Of a DNA stretch of 64,000 nucleotides, positions 35,561 to 48,479 are shown piece after piece (within the stretch, counting starts at the first letter, position 1; every line of letters starts with the position of its first letter). The notes beneath the pieces are model-generated. The model was not told the origin of the DNA, did no database searches, and saw only the letters and a list, made by a program, of their open reading frames with translations. The position numbers and the translations under genes were made by a program. Source of the stretch: Diphasiastrum complanatum (lineage: Eukaryota > Streptophyta > Lycopodiopsida > Lycopodiales > Lycopodiaceae); NCBI GenBank assembly GCA_029204225.1, contig CM055110.1:41273862-41337861 (forward strand). Direction: 5' to 3'.

Positions 35561-37396
35561 TATGTTGTATCGGCAGAGTGATATTCTTTTGTTCACTTTC
35601 CCAAGCGGCTCCAACATGGAGTACATCGTTAGATTCTTCAAATCCAGCACAAAAAAGCGGCTCCTAATGGACTTCTGGTTCTTCTTGAGCTAACTTTTGC
35701 GCTAAGATTTCTTTTGCTTTTGGCACCAACTTTAGGAACTCTCCCAATGAAATATTGATCTTGCTAGACAAAATGTTCATGAGTGATTATGTATGCGGTG
35801 CTTCCGGTTCAGTCATCTTGAAGGGTTCTTCGTGATGATGTAATTGATCATTCATATCTATACGTAAATTTCTTGGAGGCTGCAATGGTGAAGACCGAAC
35901 TTCAGTTGTTATTTTAGCAGCTTCAAGTTTCTCTTCTTCTTGCAGATGTTTAATCCACTGTCTCATATCATGATATCTTCGTTTTTCTGCATTAAGAGTT
36001 GGATAGACTCCCGATGCTGTTGGTGTTTTGTTCAATGGTATAGAATCAGCAGGTACTAGATCCACTACTGGTTTTTTTTGCTTTTGTGCTCTGGTGACCA
36101 CCATCAAGAGTGCACTTGGTTTATTCTGAGCTATTGATCCTTGCTTGATGGTTATCAAATTTACAGGTGCTGTAGCTGGTGGTGGCTTTGGTCTTGCTGG
36201 ACAGTCTTTATAGCAATGCCCATATCCACAATCACGACAGAATGGTACAAATTTTTCTTTATTTGGGTATTCTGCACCTCTGTGATTTTCTCCACATGCA
36301 AAGCATCCAAGTGGTGCTCTGGTCCAATTTTTCGAGGCTTGTTGTTGAGCTGCAGCATAAATGGCATACTGTTCTGAAGATCCACCTTCCTGATCATTAC
36401 CATAGCTCCATTTCTCAGCACTTCCGTAAAGTTCTGGTTCCATCAAATTGGCAGGAGGAGCGGAGTGTTTTGGTGAGGCAGGCAAAGCTAGACGTTCCAG
36501 GTATCCAAGAGTAGATTGTCATAGTCTTGCTGCTGGATTTCCTCCATAGTGTGGATCTCGATATCCCATCTGGGCATACCATTGCTGAATTATCCGAGGG
36601 TTGAAGTTGCAAAAAGCAGTCTCATGGTCAGGTGAATTACACAGATGGCAAACACTGATTTCCATTCGTTTTTTCAATTGAAGACACTCGTTCACTGTGT
36701 GATTTCCTGTACAAATAGAACACTAGATATTTTTCCTAGTAGGAAAAGTCTTTGCAAACTTCTCAGGTTCCTTGTTTGCTTCTCCGTGGAAATTTTCCAA
36801 TGCTTTGATCTTCTCATCAAATTGCAACTGCAACTTTTCCATTTGTTTCTGTTGGATCTTCCCAAGTTTCTCGAACTCATTGAGCATCATTTCTGCAGTA
36901 GTATTGGCATTCGTTGATGCAATAGTGGTGGATGTCGTAGTAGTCTGCCTTGTTGTATAAGGCAACATACTGACATTCGGCTCATCATCTGAATCTTCAT
37001 CCTCCTCCCGAATTGCATCGTCCATAGCATTTTGCAAAAGTGCGTACTCATTATGGCGTTTCAGCTCACGTCTGATCCGTTTAGGTAGACCTGAAAAAAA
37101 TCACATAATCATGGCATTTTCATTAATCAGCTCAGGTTCACATTCAGATCTAAGACATTTCACCCTTTCGATGTAATCTTGAACCATTTTTCGCTTTCCC
37201 ATTTTAATTTTACTTAAAAGTAGGAAAGGGTCTTCCATAAACTTCCGCGGTTTGAACCGTGTGATAAGGGCTCGTTTAACAACCTCCCAATCTTTACACT
37301 CAGTTTTATCTTGGTTATAATACCAATCTTGTGTTGCGCCTGTTAAGGCCATAGGAAACAGCTTAAGTTTATCTTGAGGATAAATCTCACGTATTC

Positions 37397-38397
37397 CCTT
37401 TTTGGACTCAAAAAGGGCCTCTTCCTTGTCTAAACAGGTTTGTTAATCATAATTAGTCTAGTGTTAATCAATCCTACGTGGCACTTTTACCTTGGGTTAC
37501 CACATAGGGTGAGCAAGAGTTAAGGGCTAAATATAGGTCCCATCATCCATAGACTTTTGTAGGTACTTTGTAAGGCAAGACTAGCATATTCATTGTCTTG
37601 GTTCCAATAGGACAACAGCTAGGGCTCTAGGTGGGACATAGACTTGCAGGTCTCATTTAATGCCCAAGTACATTTCAAATTTGAAAATTGCTTATGAATT
37701 TTAATCAACCCACTTTTGTGTCCCCCTTCACATTCAAACTAAGACTACCTCACTTTCATTAGCCTTTCACATACCAAATAATTTATTTTTTTTCAATGGC
37801 TATTATTTTTTTCAAAATTGGACCTCAAGATACATTTTCATTTCGCCATGGATTTAGTCTGTTTGACCTCAGAACCTCAAAAAAGGTGTTTATAAGTCAA
37901 TTTGTTTTTATTAGTTTGCAAATAGAAATATATCCCGGAAGCCAGTTTTTCGTTTTTTCTTGGCCCGAAATTGCGATTTTTGGCCGTTTCGCTTCATCAG
38001 AAGGCCAAAAATTGCGTTTCAGACCAAAAAAAAAAAAAAAATTCAAAATCACGGTAAGTCAGACGGCCCAAAATCGTGCCTTAGCGTGATTTTGAAAAAA
38101 AAAAAAAAATTGGTCCGAAACACAATTTTTGGCCTTCTAATGAAGCGAAACGACCAAAAATCGCGATTTCGGACCAAAAAAACGAAAAACTGGCCTCCGG
38201 GGGATACATTTTTGTTTCGCTATGGATTTAGTCTGTTGACCTCAGAACCTTAAAAAAGGTGTTTATAAGTCAATTTGTTTTTATTAGTTTGCAAAGAGAA
38301 ATATATTCCGAAAGCCAGTTTTTTGTTTTTTTTTGGCCTGAAATCGCGATTTTTGGCTGTTTCACTTCATCAGAAGGCCAAAAATTGCGTTTCAGAC

Positions 38398-38480
<83 letters not shown>

Positions 38481-39190
38481 ATTCACGGTCAAACGGCCCA
38501 AAATCGTGCCTTACCGTGATTTTGAAAAAAAAGAAATTAGTCCGAAACGCAATTTTTGGCCTTTTGATGAAGCGAAACGGCCAAAAATCGTGATTTCGGA
38601 CCAAAAAATGAAAAACTGGCCTCCGAAATATATTTCTGTTTGTAAACTAATAAAAACAAATTGACTTCTGAACACTTTTTTTGAGGTTCTGAGGTCAAAC
38701 AGACTAAATCCATGGCAAAATGAAAATGTATTCCAAAGGTCAATTTCGAAAAAAATGATATCCATCTGAAAAAAATAAATTATTTGTTATGTGAAAGGCT
38801 AATGAAAGTGAGGTAGTCTTAGTTTGAATGTGAAGGGGGACACAAAAGTGGGTTGATTAAAATTCATAAGCAAGTTTCAAATTTGAAATGTACTTGGGCA
38901 TTAAATGAGGCTTGCAAGTCTATGTCTTACCTAGAGCACTAGCTATTGTCCTATTGTTGGCTACTAGGTACTGTGTGTAGCTATTGTTGGTTACTAGGTA
39001 CTTTCAAGTGTATCCATATAGGGTTAATGCTAGGTGTACTTTGTGGGCCCACACTTGATTTAATCTACACCATTGAATCTGCCATGTCATATGGACCATT
39101 CCTGCTCAATTGTCACACTTTTATTGGTACACGTGTCTTCATTAACACTAATCCAGATTAGTGAAGAGGCTCTTTTTGAGTTCAAAAAAG
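37397..39190. mobile_element. 1.8-kb foldback element with alternating inverted repeats
   Basis: The ends are inverted: CCTTTTTGGACTCAAAAAGG at the left matches, with few changes, the complement of the right end (GAGTTCAAAAAAGGCC). The inner arms also match, including a ~250-bp stretch around 37.60-37.80 kb that is the complement of about 38.75-38.93 kb. The centre has four ~190-bp copies of one module in alternating orientation (about 37.84-38.03, 38.11-38.21, 38.21-38.40, 38.53-38.72 kb), giving two hairpins side by side. The loops are an A run and a long (AT)n tract. No transposase is present. It sits in the gypsy C gag, whose coding sequence resumes on both sides. Confidence 0.85.
38398..38476. 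repeat. (AT)n microsatellite at a hairpin loop
   Basis: About 39 AT units between two inverted modules of the foldback element. Confidence 0.95.
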
Positions 39191-40603
39191 GCCCTAATTG
39201 GCATAGACCCCTCAGGATTCAGCATAGATTTGAAAAAATCTAACTGGATCTGTTAATCCATTATATTTGGGTAGATCCAATCGGGGTGCTCTTCTAACAA
39301 TAATTGGATTGACCTCCTGTGGAGCACCTCCAAGAGCAGCTCCAGGGGCAGCTCCAGGGACAGCCATCTTTACAAATTTAGATCAAATCAATAATGAGAT
39401 TGGATATAGATTTTTCCAAAAAAACTATCTCAGATTAGATCTGCTAGCTCTATTCCACTTTTTAAGAATCTGATTCTCCATGATGAAAAACTTTTCGAAA
39501 TTCGATCAATCGATACTTCTCAAAAATGATAAATCTCTCAGAATCTAATTCAGAATATATCAGATTTGATCCAAATTTTGACAGAGATTTGATCTAGAAA
39601 ATCAGAAACTAAAAATAGGACTGACGAATGTTCTCTAAGCGAAGGTTGGCTCGGCGAAGGTTCATCAGTACTATTTTGGGAAAAAAAAACTCTCTGAACA
39701 ACTTTTTTGACAATTTCTTGAAAATTAACCTTCCCGACTTCTCAGATGGAAGATCTAACACAGATAAAACTATGGAAAACCGGACGAAGGTTTCTGACAC
39801 AAGAAAATACAATTTATGTAATCTGACGAGGGTAAAAATCAAGATTTTTTGTGATCTAATCAAGATGAATCTTTGCCGAACTCAAAATTAGTATTTTTTT
39901 TATAAATAGAATGTTTAGGAAACTTGGCGAAGGTTCTGGCGAAGGATCAAGAGTAATACTGGTAATTTTGCAAAAAAGTGACTTTTTTGGCAAAAATATG
40001 ACAATATGACAACTGATCCTCTGAAACCCTTCTTATTTTTGATATTATTTTTTGTCGACCTGGCAGTAGATAGATCTGAATCACATCTAAGCACAAGGAA
40101 TCGGGCGAAGGTTCTTTTTTAGTATTTTTTAGGGTTTTGATAATTTTTGGTGGTTTTTGGTGGTTTTTCTGATGTTTCTAAAAATCTGCTGGGAATTAAT
40201 CTTCGCCCTTCAAACTAAAGGTTCTGTAAATAAAACCGAAGGTGTCTGCAACTCGGAAAAGGTTTCCTGAAAGAGGGTAAAAAGCTCTGAGCTCTGATTA
40301 TGCTTTTTGCCTCTTTTTGACCAAATTTGATAGATTTGACCGATTTTTGTTATTTTCTCTGATATCTCAGATCCAAATGAATCTTAAGATTGGTGATCTG
40401 AATAGCTTTTCATGTTCAATAATCAGATTAGATTTCAAACAAGCAAATCCACTCAAATCAAGTAAAATCAATCCCAAACTAACTCTAAAATGCAGATCTA
40501 ACACTATTCATGCCACGACAAGATGCCTAATGCAAGCTAACCATCAACCAAACATGCTGCAAACTGAAAAATTGGTGTAGCTCCCCGGAAACGATGCCAA
40601 AAT

Positions 40604-41294
40604 TGTAGTGGGTTTCTTTTCTTGCCTAACCTGAATCCAAGATCTAGTCAATCTAGCATCAAAGAGACGGAGTTAGTTGTCACGCGGAGGTTCGTTCCCA
40701 TGAGAGTGATAATATAGTTCAGATTTCAACATGAATGGAGGATCTAACACTAACATCCATTAACACTAAGCATTAACACTACATCCATTAACCCTACTTC
40801 CATTAACCCTAAATCCACAACAATGATAGAAACTTACTCTTCTCTCTCTCCTTTTCTCTCTCACCAAAGCATAAGAAATAGCAATTCCAATAATGATCAA
40901 ATCCAACAATTAGCAAATACCAAAGAAAGCATGAGAAATGGAGGAAAAGAGAGGAAGAGCAAGGACATTCATCAATCCATTTCTAAAGAGAGCCAATCTG
41001 CTTTATTGAAATGAGAAAATGAACATCAGGAGCAACTCGATTTGGTCCCTTTTTATAGTAGAGAGGAGGACCCTGGCCTCTGAATCCTATTGTTCTAGTC
41101 TTGCCTCTCTTTTAATTCAAATTTAAAAAAGTGTGGGAAGCATCAAAATTGGAGGGAAACCCAACTTTATTCACTAACTTGACATTTAGGCCCTGCGACA
41201 TTAAAAGTCCCACAAAAAGGCCTAAAATCCTTTATTAAATTTTAACTAATCAATCAAATAACTATGTAATCATCGAGTTGGACTTACACACGCA
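40604..41294 (-). repeat. Gypsy C 5' LTR, ~690 bp
   Basis: The right edge against the primer-binding site is clear (minus strand ends CCACTACA). The left edge (minus strand TGCGTGTGTAAG, ending at 41294) is inferred from the TG rule, because there is no second LTR to compare. A TATAAAAAGGG box on the minus strand at about 41048-41058 is a probable core promoter. Confidence 0.6.
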
Positions 41295-41299
41295 GGATG

Positions 41300-42122
41300 C
41301 CAAATCCCTCTCACTTATTAACTAGGGTTAGGGTGGCCTTGGGATCCGCAAACCCTCCAACAAAAGGACATAGAGACAATATATGGGTATGATAAAAAAA
41401 TATCACGAAGGAAGGAGAAAATATTTGTGATGTGATGGGGCCCACTATATGCATAAAACATGTGTCAAAATAAGGAGAAGAGGATGAAGGTTGAAAAGTT
41501 TGCATGTCGAAGGGTGGCCTCTCGTCAACTCCTATAAAACGAGCACAAAATGTTAAGAAGAAAAGATATAAGAGAGAGAGGTGTCTCACCTTGTTATGCT
41601 GCTACCATAGAGAGCCAATTTTTCCTTGCTATGCTACTGGTTTGGTATCTCCCTATAGAGGATGATAAACCTGCTATGCTGAGAAGCCATTGTCATGAGG
41701 GATGGATGGAAGGACCTTTAGCTACCTTGTTATACTTTTGCAAAAGATTTGATGTTCCATTAGCTAGTAATGTTGTTGTGACAGAAATAGAAAAGGAGAG
41801 AAGGTTGAAGTTGGAGTAAGGATCTAATTCTGTCATATAAAGGTCTTAAACTTCCAACCAATCTATTATGATTCCGAGCATTACTTCTCATAGAATTACT
41901 ATATCAATTCTGAGTAGACTCACAATTATTCATATGTTTTGAGTAGGAAGTTTACCTGAGTTTATGTTGCATTCTCTGAGTGTTGGCCCTCACACATTTA
42001 CGTTTGCAATTCTGAGTATATGGCTCACATAGTGGAGGGAGCTGATTTCTACCCATCAGTCCGATGGTCTATGAAGTAAGAAGGTGAAAATTTTGAGTAT
42101 AAGCAATCTAGAAAGCCATAAG
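41300..42122. other. Spacer between two gypsy elements
   Basis: Contains an ATG-less plus-strand frame at 41550-41819 without recognisable domains. No other feature supported. Confidence 0.5.
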
Positions 42123-42600
42123 TGTTACGTCCATGTCTAGTATGAGGGATTCGGAATAATTCCTGACATGAATAGCTGGTCACTCTAGTATATGTGGTTC
42201 TTAGTTATGTCTCATCATTCTGAGCTTGGCCGATAAAGTAATTAATAATCATATGAGGGCCCAGACCTATAATTTGGACACTTGTATGGTGTTTGACTAC
42301 TATAATGCAAGAATAGGAGGTCAATTACTATTCCAGGTTACATGGGGATCCTAAGAGAAATATTCTCTCATCATGGGAGAGAATATATACTAGTGGAAAC
42401 TTGCCCATCTACCTATTGGATTTTCAGATCTTGTAGCCAGGAGCCCCCTCCTCTCTTGCATTCACTCACCATGGCATGGGGTTGAAGTGGTTAGGGTATT
42501 GACTAGCCATTTCCTGTTGGTTGGGTGGTTTTGCTCCATAGGTGTCATTTTGGTTGCATGCAACAAGATCTACTTGGATCTTAACTAGGCGGTCTTTACA
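42123..42600 (+). repeat. Gypsy D 5' LTR (478 bp)
   Basis: Matches the 3' LTR over its whole length with scattered substitutions and short indels. The primer-binding site follows immediately. Confidence 0.88.
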
Positions 42601-42904
42601 GTGGTATTAGAGCTTGGCTTTGCATCAATCGGAAGGTGGAGCTGCTTAGTGTTTAGGTTTTAACACAAAATATTCAACTGTATCAAAAAACTACAATGGT
42701 TTTTAATCTAATTAGTTATACATTCTTAATATTCGATATTTGAATTATAAGATGATATCTTTTATTTGAGAACGTGAATAGTCTTAATAGTGGTATTTGT
42801 GTTTTTTTTAAAATAATGTTCAATTTTCATATCTTGATTTAAGTTCCAATTTGTATATATTGTTGTTCAATGTTGATGTCTTATTTGTTTTCCCATGTTC
42901 GAAG

Positions 42905-45900
42905 GAATACGAATCGTCATCTAGTTCTAGTGATGATCACATACATTCTGTATCCACCACAAGATTGGGATACAATGGGCCACATATAGGTCAACTATCT
43001 CATCGTGAGCGGAAGAGATTACGAGCCATGATGAGAATAGATGAACAACATCTTCGCAAGACAAATCGGTCTCGACCTAACTCTTCTTCTTTCTCAAAAT
43101 CAAGTTCAAGTGATGAACATGACTGTTGCAAGATGAAGATGAAATTATGAACAACTTGATAAATGATATCTTTGAGCATCATGACAATATGAAAGAACCC
43201 ACTAAACATGGTACCGAATCTTTTGTGACTGACAAGGAAAGGAAATTGAGAGAAGAATCACATACACCATTATACACTAGAGCAGAGATATCTCGTTTGT
43301 CCGCTACGTCGCTTCTATTGAATCTCCAAGCAAAATATAAAAGTGTTACATCTTTATTTGGGTAAAGAAGATTGAATTATTTTTTATTTAACTAAGTGTG
43401 TACTTGTGTAAGTTAAAAGTTTTAGTTGAATAAGCAATTGTGTTTCATGTTATGAAAATTCATTTGGCTATATGCAGGGTATTGCACAAACTACTCCCAA
43501 ACAGAAATAGCATGCTAGAGACGAGAGCCGAGGCATGCAAGATGTTGAATGCAATGGAAATGGACTATACACAACATCATGCTTGTCCAAAAGATTGCAT
43601 CTTGTATCGTGGTGAGTATCAAGGACTAACAAATTGTCCTATATGTGAGACTCCTTGATATCGAGATAATTTGCAAGGGACCGCTATCCCAAGCAAGGTG
43701 TTGAGACATTTTCCAATAATTCCATGATTGCAACAATTGTTTCGTTGCAAATCCCTTGTAGAATCGATGAATTGGCATGCTAGCCACCGTTCTTCAGATG
43801 GGGTTATGAGAGTAACCTCAAATTCTCCTGCATGGAAACACATTGACAAAGAATATCCATGTTTTGCAAGTGAATCTAGAAACATAAGATTTGGACTTGC
43901 AACAGATGGGGTGAATTCCTTTGGCAAGATGTCAAGCACGTGGTCTACTTGGCCAGTGGTGTTGGTCAACTACAACATTCCACCTTGGCTAACTATAAAA
44001 AAAAGACATCTCATGTTAGCAGTTTTAATTCCTAGAAAACACAAAGTAAAAAATATGGATGTCTACCTTGCACCATTAGTTGAAGAATTGGAGCTATTAT
44101 GGAAGGATGTTCAAGCTTATGACATCTCATGTCCAATACAAGACAACAACTTTTTGGTGCGCGCAATTCTAATGTGGACACTACATGACTATCCAGGATT
44201 GGGTGATTGTTTAGGTGACTAGAATATGAGATCATCTATATTTTCTATATATTTATTTTTTCTATATTTGCTATTTATGTTTGATTTTTTGATCTACAAG
44301 TAACACGAATTGCATTTGATTTCTTGAGGTTTTACAACTTTCGGATATCACGCGTGTCTCGTTTGTGGACCAAATATTGATGCTCGACACTCACTGTCAT
44401 CTAAGCAAAGTTGTATATGAAAATCATCGCAAATACTTGCATGAGGATCATTTGTTTCGGCATACACAAAGAAGAGGATTTGGAGGAAAGACAAAAACAA
44501 GGATGCCTCCAAAGAGAATGTCCATGGCAGATTGGCACAAGTTCTAGATTGAATATGAGACCAAGCCAATCAATGGTATGAAAAGACTATGTATCTTTCA
44601 TTGTCTACCATATTGGAATAAACTTTTGATCAATCACTTGTTTGATCCTATGCATATATTCAAAAATGTCGGTGAATCAATATGGAAACACTTGGTGGGC
44701 GAAAAAGATAGTATTAATGCAAGACAAGACCTATAAGAATCAAAGACAAAAAAAGAGTACTTGCCAAAATCCCGTACAGATGGAAATACTCATATCATTC
44801 AAAGAGCCCCTTGAATTCTTACCAAGGAAGAGTACAAGTATGTACGGTCAGTCATTTGCGAGATGAAAACACGAACTGGTTTTGCTCATTCACTACAAAC
44901 ATCATTCACAGCAGAAGAAAAACTTCATGGTCTTAAATCTCATGATTGGTTGAAGATGCTTGAGTACATATTTCCAATGTGTGTTTGTGGTTGTCTAACT
45001 GATCAACTTTGCGATACCATTTACAAATTAGCATTCATTGTCAGGTACTTACATTTCTTTCACTCACGTTTTATGCTATTGCATATTTATTTTACCTACG
45101 AATTCGATAAAGTCATATGATGATCATATACTACAAATATGGTGTAGATGGATTTGTGACAAGGAGATTCGTGAGATAGATGTGGAGAAAAAACATGAAG
45201 ATATAGTGGAGGCTGTATGTATGCTTCAGAGAGATTTTCCAACCTCCATCTTGGACATACAAGTGCATCTACTTGTGCACTTGGTCCAAGAAATTGGTAT
45301 TGCCGGTCCTGTTCTGCACTCAAGGTACAAAATACATTAGTTTGGTTTTGTGGCTTCAATATATTTAGCATTATTTTTTTATGTCATTGAACATTGCTCT
45401 TATCATGCAATAAATGTTTATAGGTGGATGTTTTTTTGGGAGAGATTCATGAAAATTTTGAAAGATTTTGTGCGTCAAAAGGCAAGACCAGAGGGAAGTA
45501 TGGCCAAGGGTGGTTAGCGCAAGCTGCACCTTCAAGTGATGTTGAGCCATTGCCCAACCAATGCACCATAGAATGGATGGTTGACACACTCCAACAAGCA
45601 AGATCAAATGGACAACTCATATTTGACATGGATGTTGAGCCATTGCCCAACCAATGCACCATAGAATGGATGGCTGACACACTCCAACAAGCAAGATCAA
45701 ATGGACAAGTCATATCTGACATGGCATGGGACTTTGCAAGAGGATGTGATTGGAAAGTTTGTTTATTGTTTAATTTTTAAAAAAAATACAATGTAGCTTG
45801 TATAATGATTGATTACTGTCTTAATTACAATTTATATGTGGCAGTATCGAAAGTATAGTGCAATGCGGGCATATGGTCGTCATCATCGCGTTGAACGAGT

Positions 45901-46407
45901 TGATATGAAACGACGAACTTATGATTGTTATGGCATCTTTTAATCAAGAAAGTTGGAGTAGTGCACGAGAACAAAGTCCAATCTCTGGAGAGATTGAGTA
46001 TGTAGGAACTACTATTCATGTGGACCTTAGTTCTATGTTGGAACAAATTTTTTAACTTAACATTGTTAAATGTGCAGGTATTTTTTCAACTGGATCGACT
46101 AAACAACAAGTGGTGGTATGTTGTTCAAGTAAAGCCACGCGCTAGACATGTATTTGAAAATGCATACATTGAGAATGAAATGGAGGACTTGAATATTGAC
46201 AACACAAACATGGTTGATGCGGATATAGAAATATCTCCAAGTTCTCTAAATATTATAGAAAATAATATAAATGAATCGAATGATTATGACACAAACGACA
46301 ATATTGAGAGAGGGTTCGATTACTATAGTGATGATGAAAATCATCTAAGTGGAGATGAGTTGCAAGATGTATTGGCTGATGAATTTGAAACTTGTGATGA
46401 TGAATAA
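42905..46407 (+). pseudogene. CACTA (En/Spm) TNP2-type transposase gene
   Basis: The pieces run in family order on the plus strand. An acidic/basic N-terminus (42.9-43.36 kb) comes first. Then HKLLPNRNSML and HHACPKDCILYRGEY with NCPIC (43.47-43.66 kb), the zinc-binding region. The TNP2 core (43.73-44.22 kb) has FGLATDGVNSFGKMSSTWS, WPVVLVNYNIPPW and WTLHDYPGLGD, including the conserved Asp of the DDE set. LFDPMHIFKNVGESIWKHL follows (44.64 kb), then a DUF4218-like segment (KLHGLKSHDWLKMLEYIFP, 44.92 kb; LDIQVHLLVHLVQEIGIAGP, 45.25 kb). A DUF4216-like end (NNKWWYVVQVKPRARHVFEN) and a very acidic tail stop at 46407. AT-rich gaps between blocks look like introns. In-frame stops occur (for example after SMADWHKF near 44.55 kb), so it is probably dead. 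A 93-bp in-frame duplication lies at 45538-45723. Confidence 0.82.
45538..45723 (+). repeat. 93-bp in-frame tandem duplication
   Basis: Two adjacent copies starting GATGTTGAGCCATTGCCC at 45538 and 45631, differing at a few bases. The period is 31 codons, so the frame is kept. It lies in the transposase gene. Confidence 0.92.
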
Positions 46408-48470
46408 ATTATACATAAATTACGTAAACAATCATTTTTGTGATAAAATGATAGTTTATATAATTATTGCATCTTTATAATACATTCTTGCATTTTTCAA
46501 GTTTATCTTGATTTCAATATAGCAATCACTTCTAATTTATTTGAAGTCAAATGCTTTCAATGCAACCTATATCTTATTAAAGATCTAGCAAAAATTGATT
46601 GAAATCAATGGATGTTTGGCAGTTTTTTGTGATTTTTCATGTAGAATCGAAAAATTTGGCTTGGAATTTATCATTGCTAAGTACGTTTTTCATATTGTAC
46701 TTGCTGTTTTACAGTCATTTTTTATTGGATCTAATGATTGCATGTCGGTTGAAAAGTCAAAAGAGTGCTTAAAGAGTGATTTTTAGCCAAAAATTGGAGT
46801 TTTTGGACTAGAAATGGGCTATAAGAACCCTAATTGGCTGAAATCAGAAATTAGTGCTTGCATGTAATGGATTTATAGGTATTTGGGTCTGATTGCACTC
46901 AATTGTGGATTTGATCCACAAATTTTGGTCAAAATTGGTCAAAAAACATGGTTTTTGATGGTTTTTTTTATTTGAGCCATCATGCATCCAATTTGGTTGT
47001 GTGAGGCTTAGGCACCATAATGTTCAAGTTTTGCTTGTTGAAGGAGTCCAAAAGTGCAATTTTTGCATGATCTGAGCCCATGATTGCTTGCTGGACCTGA
47101 TAGAAGCCTCTATGCCTCTCTAGTAAACCTTAGAAGAGTGGTTTTAACCTCTGATTGGATGCTTATTGGGCTTTAGATGGATTTTTGATGAATCAACCTT
47201 CAAAAAGTGCGCTCTCTTACCTATTTTTTGGTCAATTACAGCTCGCACGTGTGAAGCCTAGGTGGTAGGGTGATGTGGCAAGTTCTTGTAGACCTACTCT
47301 TCCTCTATATTGTGCTTTACATCGACCAATTTAGTGTCATGTAGAAAAAGTTATGGCTATCGCAAGTTTGGCAATTTTTGAACTAAAATTTGGAAATTTT
47401 CTGTAACGTTCTGATGCATGCATGCATGTAACTCAGTGTAGTGCTTTTCTTTTGATGAAAATGTATGGATAGACATGTATGCATGTTTGGATGCATACAA
47501 GGCAATTTACGTAAAAAATTTGATTTTTTTAGAAATCACTACATGTCATATTTGATGCATGCCGGATGTTTCGGAATCCTTTGGGAATGTGATGGTAACT
47601 ATGAAACTGCTAAGTCGATGCTTTAAATCAATTTTCATAGTTTAGGTCCATATCGAACAGAATTTGAAAATCCTAGTTTACGTAAAATTTGAAGTAACCA
47701 TGAAAGTTTTGGATTTGTTCAATTTTTTGGTTACTGATCAAACAGAAATTGCTTGAAAAATGAATGACCTTAATGAGTTGAAATTAGTCAGTTTTGTAAG
47801 GTCATAGTACCTTTCACTTTTGATTGAAGATTTTTGGGAATCTGTCAATTAATAGGAGTATTTCTTGTTTTTTGGGATCAATAAAGACCAAGAATAATGT
47901 AAATCTTATTGGAACAATTTTTATGCTGATCCATAAGGGGATTTGCCAGTAATTGAGTGTGGCACTTAATTAGTTGAACAATCAAGACAGTCTGGTTCAT
48001 TAGTAGTTAAAGTACTACTGATATCAAATTGAATTTTTTTCGAGTACAAATTTAGGGCTTTTAGTCTAAAACATATTTGGAAGGGAGGAAAGAGAGGAAG
48101 TCTAAGGGTTAGTTGATTGGTTGACCCAATCGATCAATTTTATTAATCTACTTTCAATTCTTGAAGTATAACTGATAGCAAATGAATTAATCAAGAAGAC
48201 TGCCTATGGAAATCTAGATTCCTTTTTCCTAGTGTTAAGTAGAATTTTGTGAAATCGAAGATTCTAAGAGAGAAGTGAGTGGCAAGTCAGATAATCCATT
48301 TATGGAACCATCTCGGTTTGGAAATTGGATTTCGATCTTGCAAGTGATGGCAGATGAAAGGTATAGGAATCTAGTAATTTAATTTCTATTTGTGTCATTA
48401 TAGAGTGTTTTTTTAATTTTTTATAATGACTGTGACAACCAAGAGAAATTCTAACCTATAAAAGAATTAA
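46408..48470. other. Non-coding stretch within gypsy D
   Basis: AT-rich sequence between the transposase gene and the first readable gypsy reverse-transcriptase block. The right boundary of the CACTA-derived insert should lie here, but no convincing TAGTG terminus was found. Confidence 0.45.
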
Positions 48471-48479
48471 GTTTTTTTT

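Larger units (their letters stand above)
35787..39450 (-). pseudogene. Gypsy C gag, interrupted by the foldback element
   Basis: On the minus strand the Gag N-terminus reads RRAPRLDLPKYNGLTDPVRF near 39.24 kb, then hits a stop and the foldback element (39190 to 37397). It resumes with IREIYPQDKLKLFPMALTG and DWYYNQDKTECKDWEVVK, the retrotransposon gag core. A coiled region (36.72-37.04 kb) follows, then two zinc-knuckle-like motifs near 36.21-36.32 kb (CFACGENHRGAEYP and CRDCGYGHCYKDC). Stops separate the pieces. Confidence 0.8.
33785..41294 (-). mobile_element. Ty3/gypsy element C (minus strand), truncated in reverse transcriptase
   Basis: The 5' LTR (about 40604-41294) is followed on the minus strand by a primer-binding region TTGGCATCGTTTCCGGGGA (40582-40600), like the tRNA site of plant Tat/Athila-type gypsy elements. 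A long leader follows (39.45-40.58 kb), then gag, zinc knuckles, protease and the start of reverse transcriptase. Recognisable pol ends near 33785, just after the SFLDGFSGYNQV block; RNase H, integrase and the 3' LTR are absent. Gag is split by a 1.8-kb foldback element. Confidence 0.8.

Noticed and set aside
37796-38765. Overlapping reading frames on both strands of the foldback element
   Set aside because: They mirror one another because of the inverted modules and contain AT-repeat Ile-Tyr runs; no protein family fits.
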